Assembly: GCA_963969595.1 (NCBI GenBank)
Contig: OZ018415.1
Location: 20,274,001 to 20,338,000 of the forward strand
Source: Neckera pumila
Lineage: Eukaryota > Streptophyta > Bryopsida > Hypnales > Neckeraceae
Direction: 5' to 3'
Length of the DNA stretch: 64,000 nucleotides
The first letter of the stretch is position 1. The number at the start of each line of letters is the position of its first letter. Under the pieces are notes generated by a model that worked only from the letters and a program-made list of their open reading frames with translations, had not been told where the DNA came from and searched no databases. Shown here piece by piece: positions 1-11,871 of the stretch. A program made the translations under genes and the position numbers.

Positions 1-126
1 CTATAGTTTTTTCATATGTAGAGGCCCAATCCAAAACTGCTTCTAAATATAAGTCTTTGAAACAAGACCAAAATCCTCACATATGTTTATTTTCTCAGCA
101 AATTTAACTATAGGATCTAGTTTGTA
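1..126. other. AT-rich non-coding DNA before the first MITE
   Basis: No gene or repeat boundary could be recognised. The last three bases (GTA) form the left target-site duplication of the adjacent MITE. Confidence 0.6.
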
Positions 127-329
127 CACTACAAAAGAAAGGGGTGTTTTAAATATAGTCCTAGTAGTATTGTCTTTTAAGTGATGACCTTTAAGTACAT
201 TTTTTAATAAAATTTTACTAAAGAGACAATCTTTTCAGTAAAATTTTACTAAAAACCTTACTTAAACGTCATCACTTAAAAGACTATACTACTAGAACTA
301 TTCTTAAAACACCCCTTTCTCTTGTAGTG
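127..329. mobile_element. CACTA-type MITE (203 bp) with 3-bp target duplication
   Basis: The element starts CACTACAAAAGAAAGGGGTG and ends with the near-perfect reverse complement of this, closing in GTAGTG. The inverted repeat runs through nearly the whole element, so it can fold back over about 95 bp per arm. It is flanked on both sides by GTA (124-126 and 330-332). CACTAC/GTAGTG termini plus a 3-bp duplication are the signature of CACTA (En/Spm) DNA transposons. It has no coding capacity, so it would be a non-autonomous derivative. The arms still match well, which suggests a fairly recent insertion. Confidence 0.88.
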
Positions 330-2124
330 GTAGTTAACTTGATACATGACAACCTCTTGAGATTTTCAAATAAAAAACCTTACCAATTGCAAGATCATGA
401 TGCTTGGATTTGATAAAATAAATAAATTAGTATACTCTTATATTCCTACAAATTCTAGATCCTACAAGTAACTCTCCATTATATGTTGAAGAAATAAGTT
501 AGAAATACATATAAAAAATTTCAACAAAAGATTCTTCAAATTCAAGCTTACAAAAAATAATAAGTAGACAAAAATTGAGAATAATTTAAATACTAAATGG
601 TTGTATACAAAATTTGTTATGGAATTGAAGAATCCCAATCTCAATGGTTGTAATGTTTTAATCCCTAAAGGACCATTTGTCTCCTTGGGGGCAGCTCGGG
701 GGACAATTTGGGTCCGGGCAGGTTCCTATTGTCTCAATTTTTAGTGATATTTTTTGGAATTTTTGGAGTTGTGTATTTTTGCAAGAGCTTTGTGAAAATA
801 TGATTTTTATTTTAATTGATGCCTGGGAGCAAAAATTATGGCATAATAAGCAAAAATGGAGTTTGGCGTGCAAGACATAAAAAATCATAGAAAGTCAAAA
901 TAATTTTTTTCAAAGTTTTTTCTCCAAGACCCCCGAATCTCATCTAATGTCTTGAAAAAATAACTTGTAGAATTTATTTTTGGATGCAATTTTTAGAATT
1001 TTTCAAAAACATTTGTTAGACAGGGTTAGATTTTCCTACTAGAACAATATCACCTTTGGAATTATTGTGATTCATGTCCATCTAAAAGCTACTAACAATT
1101 TAGTTTTTTCTTCAATCTTGAACCCACCTCTACTTAACAATTTTTTAATTTGTAAAAATTAAGTGTTTTTTTTCCTAAATTTTTTTGTAGATTCTCAACT
1201 CAACTACTTAATATATATAAGTAAAAAATCAAAATCAACATCCCAAAAAATTTGAACAAAAAAGATTCAAATCCAAAACATCTAGTCAAATAAGGTGCAA
1301 AAAAACTTGTTTTCTTCACTTTAAATGCATATATCTTGCAATCTACATTGTCAAAGTTTCTAAAATTTCTTCCATGTATTCATATACTAGTCAAGTATAA
1401 GATCTTATGGTTGGATATGCAGAAAAAAAAAACAATTTTTAAAGCTCTTTTCTCTTTGCAATAAAAATGACAGTTTTGAGTGGTTTTTGATAGGAAAATC
1501 ATCTTGGTCCTTCAGAGGTTAATAAAAGATTTGCATATTTCTTTTCAAAAAACATTTAAAATTGAATTTAATAAAGGACTTTGAAGTTCATTTTAGTGTT
1601 GAGATTTCATTCTAAACCGCAAACTTAAATTATTCACAACTTTCACCTTACTAATAAAAATGAAACATAAATTTTAATCTAGAAAACCAATTTCAAATTT
1701 CTATTTCTTCAAAAAATAAATATCTAGAGTTGCTCGGCCTACCCTTATTAAAATAAATACTACATATTACACAATACCTAGTTTTGATGATGTAATCAAA
1801 AGTTATAAAAATTGTTACTCCTTCAATGCAAGCTACTCCTTGACCACATGTTTTGGAAGAATTTTAGAGAAAAAAATGAAAATTTCATTTGTAAATAAAT
1901 GACCAAAAATGCTACATTGCCAAAAAAAGTTACTTAGTTCTTTAGAGATCAAAATTCAAATTCTAAGATTTTGAGTTATTCAAATTTTAAATTGTTAACT
2001 ATTTTAATTATAAATTTTTAAGTACTTAAATTTTAAACTTAAAAGTATTCAAATTCTAAGTTTTGAACTATAAATGAAATGTGAATTGTGGTCAAACCAC
2101 CTTCTAGTAAAATACGTGCCAGAC
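330..2124. other. AT-rich intergenic DNA, no gene seen
   Basis: Long A/T runs with stops in all frames. A G-rich patch at 660-730 interrupts the AT-rich background, but it gives no protein similarity that I recognise. Open frames here are short and low-complexity. Confidence 0.6.
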
Positions 2125-2393
2125 ATTAGGAAAAATTTCAGCCTTCCAGAAGGCCGCGAGGTGCAATTATGGAAAAAAACCAAAATAAAAAATTATTTTT
2201 TAATATTTAAAATTTGTGTATTGACATGGCACTAGTAGTGCCATGTCAGATTTTTATTTTTTTAATATTTTTTTTCAAAAAAAAATCTCCTTTTAAGAAA
2301 AAATATTTTTTTATTCATTATGAAATTGCACCAAAGGGGGCCCCGTAAATGAATTCCTTAGCAGCCTTCTGGAGGGCTGAAATTTTTTCTAAT
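2125..2393. mobile_element. MITE-like foldback element with about 27-bp terminal inverted repeats
   Basis: The left terminus (ATTAGGAAAAATTTCAGCC, then TTCCAGAAGGC) is mirrored at the right end by GCCTTCTGGAGGGCTGAAATTTTTTCTAAT read on the opposite strand, with a few mismatches. A second inverted pair (GAGGTGCAATTATG / CATTATGAAATTGCACC) lies just inside. The centre holds a perfect 27-base palindrome, TGACATGGCACTA/G/TAGTGCCATGTCA. No clear target-site duplication was found, so the superfamily is undecided. Confidence 0.7.
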
Positions 2394-5300
2394 ATATTTG
2401 TAACATCTTAGATTAAATTGAAATTTTAACCACTAAAACAAAACCAAATACAAAAAAATTCTAACAATTTTTGATAAAAATGAACATACTATGAGTGAGG
2501 AATGAGCCTCTAGAGTTTGCTAGCTTTAAAAACCAAATGGGAAACAAAAATTAAATATATAAAATCAACACACCTCCTATATTCAAGCAAATCCATGCAT
2601 GGTGCATTAATATTGGTCAAGCCTCTTTGGCAACATGCATGAGGTTAGGGGTTCAAAATCCCTTAGCATCCACCCCCCTACATGGCAATGTTACCTAGGT
2701 GGCCTACCCATGTGGTGGAAATACCTAGGTGGCCTATCGTGTGGACATTTTTATATGGCCATTGCTAACATGGCATCTGCCATATGTTGGCTTGTCTATG
2801 GCTTTTATATTTTGCACTTAACTAAATCACCAAAAAAATCACCAAATTTTTGTTGGATAATGTCCAAATCAATGCATACAAATCATCAAAACAAATCAAC
2901 ACTCTTATGTTGATTTGGATGCAAAATTTTTTTAGTAGTGAATGCTCGTGATGTCCACCACATCAAGATTGGTGAAGAGCACTACTCCGCTCTCCCTCCT
3001 CACCCTGGTCTTGTCTACATTTGCACTACATCTGCTCTTTTCCATGATTTGTTAGCCACTTCCCTGCCCACATAAAAGAAACTGCTGCGACCCTACTCAC
3101 TCAGACTTCCCTTGCCTCTCTCTATTCTTCTGCCAACTTGACCACCTAGGCTTCTTCTTCTGCTTCTACTATGCGACTGCAAATCTCAAGTGCCCCATAA
3201 TTTTTAATCTCAATCTTGATGGGAGAATGAAGCTCAGATTGATAACTTCGGTATTTGAAGAAGGCCGGTGTGAATAAAGTGTCTGTTTGTATGACAATGA
3301 GCTGATGTCCACCGGATTAAAGGCCATTGATGCAAAACTACTCTCTTCTTTCAAGAATAGACACTTTAGTAACAGTAACCAGATAAAAGTAACTAAGAAT
3401 AAGGATGTTGGATGAAAATGGATTATAAATGTAGAGTGTAGTGGTGGAGAGTCACCAAGTCATAAGTTTAGAGGTTGGTTGGAGAAGAACTAAGTATCAT
3501 GTCTATGTGGTCCGGGTTCAAATGAATGAGGCTCACTTCTACTACTATTGTAGCTTCCTTTATGAAGTGCATAGTCATATTCGCTATTCTCGATGCTAAA
3601 TTTTAGTTGAGCAGTTTGCATTGGCATAAAAACATCCAATGGCGCCATGCACTTTAAACAAAATAAACACAATGGGATCTTGTAGCTCAACACACTACAG
3701 AGTTTTCACTTATGCAACCTTGTATGTGGTAGCTCACATAAAGATGAAGGTGATAATCACACTTTTGCTTCAACTCTTGCTTATGCAGTGCAAGTCTATT
3801 GATACTATACATGCACATACTCCAACTAGACAAAATAAATTCACAAATATGTTTTTCACTCACAAGATGTCGAAACTCATGAATTGCATGAATTACAAAT
3901 GTAGAGAACATCTCTTGAGTGTCAACTATATTTAGTTTTCAATCAGAGCCTTCTTGGACTTGAATTTGTCGCCTAAGCAAATCAGCAAATCACAACCACC
4001 CTTTTGAATCACAACATGATTACAAAGTAATCACTTGAAGATGGATAATCAAACGCCTAAAAACTAATGCACAATTAATTTTCAAACTATCACCCATAGC
4101 CATTTCAAATATAGGCAATTTTTAGTTGTGCTCACTGCCAATTGTCAATTTACCAAGCGACAATCCTATTTTTGCCCATGATGCATCATAATTGATCAAT
4201 GATTAATATTAAGTTGCACTAAATCTGACCATCCTAAGCTACAAAAATGGAGGTTTGGTCGGGAATGGATTATCTACCTTATTTGACATAACAAATTTAG
4301 AACAACTGCATCTCACCCTTTTAAAACGAACTCAATTCGAACAGCATCTTGAGCTTGGCTCAAAATATAAAGCTTTGGCACCAATCTCATGAGCTTTTTA
4401 TTCATCCACCTTGCACACTTCAATGATTTCGGAACTCTTGAAATAAAACAATTTTGTATGTTAATGTACTTTGTACAATAATTGTCAAACTTTTGAAATT
4501 AAATAATTTGAAATTATAAACAGTGGAAAAATGGCAAACTTTCCATTGCCATAAAATGTTATGTAGGGCCTAAGATAAATGAATTTTAATAAACTAAAAC
4601 TTATTGTAAAGGTCAAATGTATAATGTAGTCTATCTCTTTTGTGCAAAAAATACTTCAAAGATTAGTGCACTATAAGTACTTTGTTAACACCAAGTTTAA
4701 AAAACACAAAGCATTAGAACATTGAGAAACAAAATAATCCATAAATAACTATCAACTATAAATCAACTTTAAAGCAAAATTTTAGTTTCTTAAAAATTAA
4801 TGTATCTCAAAGATTAAGAATTTCAAAACTCCCAATTTTTAATACTAGATATCCCAAATTTGCTCCAAACTTTGATTGAAAACTTCCCATATTAATCTTA
4901 GATCTAAAAGTTCATTTACCTTTTCACCTTCAAATATATAACAATATCATTTAAAAACAAAAAAAAAATGTCTATAAGAACTATTTTTTAAAGTTGTTCT
5001 TTTTACAACTTTGAATATACAAAAATACATAGTTCAAATTTCCATCTATAACTCTCTTTTCTATGAAATTTGGGATCGATTTCTATATAGGGATACGTCT
5101 TTAAAGAATCTAATGTATTTGTGAGAATATAATCACTATTTTTTTATATATATGTGGTAATGATATCATAATATACACATGCATAAAACTCCTAAAATTA
5201 TTTTATTCTAAAATGAATCTTCAATTTTTGTCAATAAGTTTTTAAGAATCTCAATTGTTGAAAATCTAGTGCATCAGAATACAAAAGACTTAAAAAGAGT

Positions 5301-6916
5301 CTGACCCTATCCTACTGTGCATTCATCCTAAAGCACCAAAAAAAATTTAAGAGTTAAATATCATCATTGTCATTGTTATATTTAAACAATATTAGGTGGC
5401 TCTCCAATCACCACTTCTTGCCTTGTTGATTGTTGGTGAAGATTTTGGATTGAGCTTCCATTTATCATACAACGTGGTGAAGCTTTTATTAAACCAAATA
5501 TATTAATTTAAATAAAAATGAGGATTGTATTTTAAAATAAATAACCAATAATGCAACTCCAACAACTAAATTATATTTTAAAATTCTATCATTTCATCCA
5601 AAGGATGAAATTATATCCCTGGCTTGTATGTGTCTAGAGAAGAATTTATCATAACACCTCACCAGTATAGGTCCTATTTTTTGTTGGGAGCAAAAAGATC
5701 CCATTAGAATGGGTTGTTCATTTAGTGTACTTACAATACCTTGGCACTTTGAATTTACTAGCCCACACCATAGCTTTAGGTGTACAAAGCATAGTAAAAT
5801 TAGTTTGCCTTAATAATCAAGTTGCAATGCCTTACCCAAAAACCTTACCTCATGATTCATTGCTTGTCCACGTGGAGGCGCATGCAACACTCTCAATTGG
5901 GCCTTGAACCAATGCACCATCCAATGCCACACATATAGTTCAAGGCTGATGAAAATGACTATATCCTTGTATAATCCGGTCCAATTCATTTACGAATTTT
6001 TGAGTTACTTTTCACTAGAAAGTTCAAGAATTTTAGGAAGCTTTAGCATACTAAGAAATTAACCAATTTTGAATCCGCAAATTGCATTGGAATTGCAATA
6101 AAGTGTACTTCAACTTTATAACAAGTGCAAAGTGAATACTTTAAAATCATACAACAATTTGGATTTCTTTCATACACTATGATCTACCATTTTATACAAA
6201 ACCTATTGGGAAGACATTAAAAATAGTTTGCATTAAGATAATTTTAGGAGGCCTATGTACACTAAAAAATGAACGAAATTTCAAATTTCAAATTTCAGAT
6301 TGGAATCAAACTAAAGTCTACTTCATCATTATTACAAATACACAAACGTAATTGAAAATCATACAAAGAGTTTTATGTTTTCTACATACAATCTACCATC
6401 TAGTGTTGCCACCATTTGTGAAAATTACAAATTGTATTTTATAGTATACTAGATACACCCTGTTGCAAAATTTGCAACAATTCTTTCAGAGCAACCGAAG
6501 CTCTGCAATGTCATTAGGGTTAGGCTTAGTGTAAAGTAGTTAGGGGCAATGAAAAAAGAATGAAAAAACGGGATGAAATTGTGACCATACTTGTGACAAA
6601 GGGTCGTGATACATTGCGTGACAGTCTGTACTTAATATAATAGATACTACCCTACATGAAGGTCAAATTTGGCAGAAATTAAATCATTCTTATTTAAAAA
6701 GTGACACATGTCATCTTGTGAATGGTGTTAGGTGACGTGAATCCCTGAGAATCTAACATGGAAATTCAATTTCAACACCTGAGTGCCGAATCAGACCTTT
6801 ATGTATGGCAAACCTACAACTGACTACAATACAATCCAGAAATTTGTAAATGAATTTGACCTGACTGTACAATAACAATAAATATGAATCCATATATTAA
6901 GTTAGCATGGTTTTGG
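2394..6916. other. AT-rich repeat territory, no gene seen
   Basis: No exon of a recognisable family was found on either strand. At 2605-2670 a stretch with the layout of a tRNA-derived SINE head (TGGTCAAGCCTC, then GAGGTTAGGGGTTCAAAATCCC) may be a decayed pol III A/B-box pair. The B box carries an extra A, so this is weak. 2680-2760 repeats the phrase ACCTAGGTGGCCTA. The rest is A/T-rich with short frames only. Confidence 0.5.
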
Positions 6917-7262
6917 TACCTATATTTAGAGACCTATTTGTTTTGTTTTGTTACATTGAGATCTCTTGGACTGTGCGTCCCCCGGTGGTGTGCTTGGTAT
7001 TGTTAGAAAGCCCTCGATGAGGAGGGGTGCATGGCTTGGTTTCATGGCGTTTGGAGCTACTATGCGGAAGCTATTGAATTTCAAAGTATTTATGGATCAA
7101 AAAATTAGAAAATTACTATGATTTTGACTATGGTCGCGTTCTTGGTACGGATGGAAAGCTCTTGGCGAAGAGGGGTGGACGGGCTTTGTTTCGTGGCGTT
7201 GGGAATGACGGTGTGAAAGTTATTGAATTCCAAAGTTTTTATATCAATAAAAAAAAAAAAAA
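6917..7262. repeat. Dispersed repeat family, two tandem copies (third copy at 45.2 kb)
   Basis: Copy 1 is about 6917-7105 and copy 2 about 7113-7262. Both run through GGAAAGC(C/T)CT..GA.GAGGGGTG....GGCTT.GTTTC.TGGCGTT and end near a TTGAATTtCAAAGT.TTTAT..AT.AA block. A third copy lies at 45163-45350. The length and the shared A-rich 3' side would fit the end of a retroelement, but no coding domain or terminus was found to classify it. Confidence 0.7.
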
Positions 7263-10200
7263 ATGACTTTCCTTTAGTTTTGGCTGTGGCAACGGCACAG
7301 GGCACACTAGTATAGTGTAAAATGTCGAGTAACAATAAATATTAATATAGTGTAAAATGTCGAGAAATTACTGTAGTGAGGGGCAACGGCTCATTTCACT
7401 ACACTTTCAGTGTAGGTGTTATCAAGCCACTCTCTCAAATCCGCCCGTTACTGAAGCCCTGCAACGACAACAACAACATGCGTTGCTTGGGTGGGCCTAG
7501 CTCGATGAATCAATAAACTGAGGTTGACTCCCTGAACGCGTCGATTGCTCTCTAGCTCAAACCTGACGGGCTGAGGTCGGCGTTTTCTCTTGCTTGCCTG
7601 ACATTTGATGAGTGCAATCTGTCGAGCTCGCTACAATATTCCCTAACTTACTTGAAGAATCATTGATTATGGCTGCCACAACGGAGTCTGTTGAACTGTG
7701 TACGTAACCAACGAGCTCCTCTTCCGCAAAGCCACGGTGGGCCAAGAGATCAGACTTAGGATTCTCACTGCAAACCGACTTTGCATTGATCGACGGAGAG
7801 CTCAAGCTAATAAGGCTGGAAAAAAAACCACGCCGTGCAAAAAGGCTCGTAACCTGACTTACCCACCTTCACAAGATATGGGAAATATCAGCATCTAGCT
7901 AGTTATAGATGAGCCGCGCCATTTTTCTGAATAGCCGATTCCGAATCACAACTTATCGATCAGTACTTCAACTGTTTTACAATTTTTCAAGTAAAAATGG
8001 AAGGAATTACTGTATAAGAATTACAGTGAACTTCAGATTTTGGCTGCACTGACAGATTCAGTTCTCCTCCGACACTGACCCCAAAAGTTCGGGATCTTTG
8101 ATCATGGTAAGTAAGTTCACGAAATGGGTACAAATGAAATTCCATGATTGGTTTCTGAAGCGTAGTGAAACTCACCAAATGCATTAGGCGACGAAGTCCA
8201 GGTCCCTCGGCGGTCAATGGTCCCCATGGGGAACCCGTGGCATTGCTGCGGCACCGATAATCCGTGTATTAATTGAAAAAATTAATGCCCTTAGTATTAT
8301 GTCTTTGATTCAGTCTTTCTTTTGTCTCTCTGATAGTCTGATTCCTCCCAGCTGTTTCAGCTGGAGGTTGTTTTTATTTTACTCAGGCTGCAATGACTCT
8401 CTTTCACTCGAATTGTGTCAAAAAAAGCAAGAAAAGTTGTTGAAACCGCCCCTGGTTGTGGACTTGTGGTGCTTGTATTTGTGCTTGCAACAAATCCAGT
8501 AGATCACATCTCATTTATGTGCAAAAGTGGAACTGGTGACGGTAGCCTGGTGGGGAGCTGACTGCAGTAGTTAAACTTGGTAAGGTAGTTGACTGAACTC
8601 CAGAATTGATGAGTGATGAGTTTCGTCTTCCCCCCAGTGAACAGGCAAAAAAATAATGGTGCCCAAATGCAGTGCCTTACCAGGCTCCTCATGAGTGACA
8701 AAGCGACTACCTTAACTTACTGCGAAAATAGTAGTATTTGTCATGGAACTCGCGAAGCTTGTCATCATGCGCGCCTCCACCAATCTTGCGAATCCCAGTG
8801 GCCCGGCCTTGACGCTGTCAGTCAGGTCCCCGGCTGCCTAAAAGATCCGCCCTTGATGGAAGTTGGTTGAAATGCATTGAAATGGGAAGCAGTTATTGAG
8901 CGTCCCCCATTTTCTTTTTTTCCCTCTCCATGGCATTGGAGGTCAATCTGCCAAAGCAAGATTCCCGATCTATTTCCGAGGTGTGTCGTATTGTTGGTTT
9001 CCACGTGATTGGACCCATCGTACGAACACTGGGCCCTCCTCAAAGACTCTCAAGCAGGCCAACATGTGCCCTGAGAAATTTGGCAAGCTCATGGCTGGCT
9101 TAGGGCTGTGTCGTATCTGTTGCGCTCAAGACGAAACCGCCAATGTCCACCGCAAGGCCAATCATCCTCGCCATACCAAACTCCACTGGAAAAGGTTCTG
9201 CATATCATTGCAACTGCAGCTGCATTCTTGCATTCTGGAAAAAGAGGAGCTCTTAATTAACGTACCCCGCCTTGGACTCATATGCGGCTAAATTCTCAAA
9301 GGAACTTACTGGGTGTGCACAAAGCTCCAATTTTCTGATATCTTTAGTTTATTGGCTCCGTCCTTGGGACAGAGACTAGCTTGGCATCAACTGGCATCAA
9401 CTCTTGTGTCGATTGTGGTTTATGAATTCAAGTTTCCAAATCTTATCTACAACTGCATTCACATTGCACAACACAGGTAGGGTTTGGTTGGAGTGGACAA
9501 AAGCTTCATGGTTACATTGTGCTTGTTTTAGTGCTTCCGTCCTTTGGAAAGAGCGTATGACATTGACTCTTGCATCGAATATGTTTTTTTTTGAATCTGA
9601 GTTTCCAAATCCTATGTACAACTGCATTCACACAGCTATACAATGTGGTTCAGGTTTGGTTGGAGTGGGGATGTGAGGTACGACTATCAATAAACTAATA
9701 TTTTTATTTACTTTCTCCACTATCTACTATTTAATAAACTAATATTGTTGTTTACCTAGGCCAGAGCCTCTTGGTCACACCGTTCTTTGTTTGATTTTAC
9801 ACGCATGTCATCTCACAATCACTTCTTGAGAGTAGCTGCTGGATTGACACTCTGGGTGACGAAGTTGAAGCAACTTGCTACTGCACACCATCCAAATCAT
9901 ATCGTGATATTTGATATGCTATCAAATCTGCAGTAGTGTCGATGCACTCATTGAGCAACTTGAGAATGTAATGTCGTATAACAAAAACAGGAAATCATAG
10001 TTCTGGACAACCATTCTGGTGAAAAATCTAGTTGCAGGAAAGAAAATGATGGAACTCGATGCTGAATATAGAAAATATTCCATGAAGTTCTTGTAAATCC
10101 TTAGGTGTCTAAACTAAAAAAGAAATAGTGTGATTTGGAAGTGCATAGCTGAATATTATAACTTGCTGAATATCTTTGTATGAGAAGATTGCCACCTTCG

Positions 10201-11871
10201 CCTGGGCAAATTCACATGCCAAACCATGTGTGGTGAAATTGGAGCAGGTGGTGGCAAGGCTCTCTCCTTGTGTTCCTGCCGTTGAAGCTTGAAGCTTGCC
10301 AAACCAAAAGAAAGCTATAAAATAAGGCTTTATTCTCCCAAATTTGCTCACTTATCCTTTCAAGGATGCACTTTTGGAGGGGGTAGGGGACAAAAACAAG
10401 ACATTGACAAAGAGAATCTCCACAAAATGGACTCAATCAAAATTCTACTAGGCTTCAAAAAATGCTGTTCAAAGCTTTGATGTTGGGGGGCCTAGCAAAT
10501 TTAATTTTGTAGGCCATATTGGGGTTGAAGTAGTTTTGAAGCCCAACCTCATTGCATATACTCGGGTGTTGATTCACTTATCGGATAGTGTTGACAGTGC
10601 TTCTCTCTTTTCTAAAGGTCTATTCTCACTTGGTATTAAAGAGTGTTGTTACTAAGGGTCTTAGGAACGAATTTAGACCTACTTTTGGTCTGAATTCAGA
10701 CTGCAAACATCACCCGTAACACCAAGTGCAAACATACCCTAAAAAAATAATTTACATTCAACCATTTAAGCAATTTCTTAAATGATTGGTTTCAACCCCT
10801 AAAGACATGGAAGTGTCCACTATTGGCCTTTTAGCCACTTAAGCCTTAAAAGATAGAAAATTTTCAGTTCTGTCAACTAAATGAAAATTTCATGAAATGC
10901 TCATAGCCAAAACAACTAAGGTAGACGAGCCCATTGTGGTCAGATGACCCATAGTGGACACCTAATGAACCCCATGACAATTTTTTGGGCCACAATCAAT
11001 GTCTAACCTGACACCAATGGAGTGATTAGTGACCTCATTAGGAACACCTGCTTTTTCAGTGTAAATCATTGTAAGAAGTGACTTTTTATAGCCTTCTACA
11101 TTAGAAATTATTGTGACCACTTTAGGTGATTAAGAAGAGCATATTGGATACACTTTTTGTTGGTTATAGGGTAGTCTACTAACTCTTTTGGACAGATCAC
11201 TTCAGAAATTCAGAACTAATTCATACTTAGTCCAAAAAATATAATTTCAAATGTCCTCACTCTCTCTCACACTTGTCTTCGTGTGGAAAAACATTTGAAA
11301 ATTTTCAGCAACGACATGAGGATAGACTCCTAATTCTGACCACAATGGGCTGGTTTACCTTATGTGAGCGTCCCAAATGAAACTTACAACTCTCCAAAGC
11401 CAAAGCGCGAAATTGCGTGCAGGGGAACAAGAGTGCATTGACATAAGAAAGCAATCTCCATGAAGCTGGAACAAGCAGTCATGCTAATTCAAAGCTATCA
11501 AGACTTTACTACTGTTCACCACATTGTGTTCAGTGCAGTGTGCAGTTTGCAGCTTTCAACAATAAACACAACGCCATTCAGTGGTAAAAGGTCATATAGT
11601 GCAAAAAAAGAAAGTCTCTAATCTTTGGATAAGCCTTTGGCTAGAGTCCTGCAGAATCTCAATTTAGCATTCTAACGTTGGAACGCCAAACTGAACGCAG
11701 TGAAGTAGAAGTTACCAAATTGCACAGAATAGTTCTCAAAAAAATGTTGGAGCAATAAGCACGCTTGGTGAAGATTGTTGTCGAAGTTGGAAAGAGAGGC
11801 ATAATCGATGTCGCAGTTAAGTTATGAGTCAAAGATCTTTGGCCAACAGTAGATTTTTGTCTCACACATTG
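7263..11871. other. Mixed-composition intergenic DNA, no supportable gene
   Basis: 7.4-9.3 kb has higher GC than its surroundings, but the open frames (for example 8896-9291 plus) give no recognisable domain and break up when splicing is tried. A tandem duplication lies at 9346-9676. The 7310-7400 segment resembles 22250-22330 (AACAATAAATATT.ATATAGTGTA.AA.GTC.AGAAATTA). 9.7-11.8 kb is AT-rich, and its last few hundred bases should include the 3' UTR of the first ATXR gene. Confidence 0.5.
9346..9676. repeat. Tandem duplication, two diverged copies of about 150 bp
   Basis: About 9346-9505 and 9528-9676 share the order: tccGTCCTTgGgaAGAG, then a CATCAACTCTTG/CATTGACTCTTG block, GAGTTTCCAAATC..AT.TACAACTGCATTCACA, and AGG.TTTGGTTGGAGTGG. 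The offset is about 180 bp. No coding function was seen. Confidence 0.75.

Noticed and set aside
2605..2670. tRNA-like A and B boxes (TGGTCAAGCC ... GGTTCAAAATCC)
   Set aside because: The B box has an extra A and no cloverleaf can be drawn; at best a decayed SINE head, so not called as a tRNA.
8896..9291. 131-residue plus-strand frame with moderate GC
   Set aside because: No domain recognised; the opposite strand and other frames look equally coding-like, and no splice partners were found.
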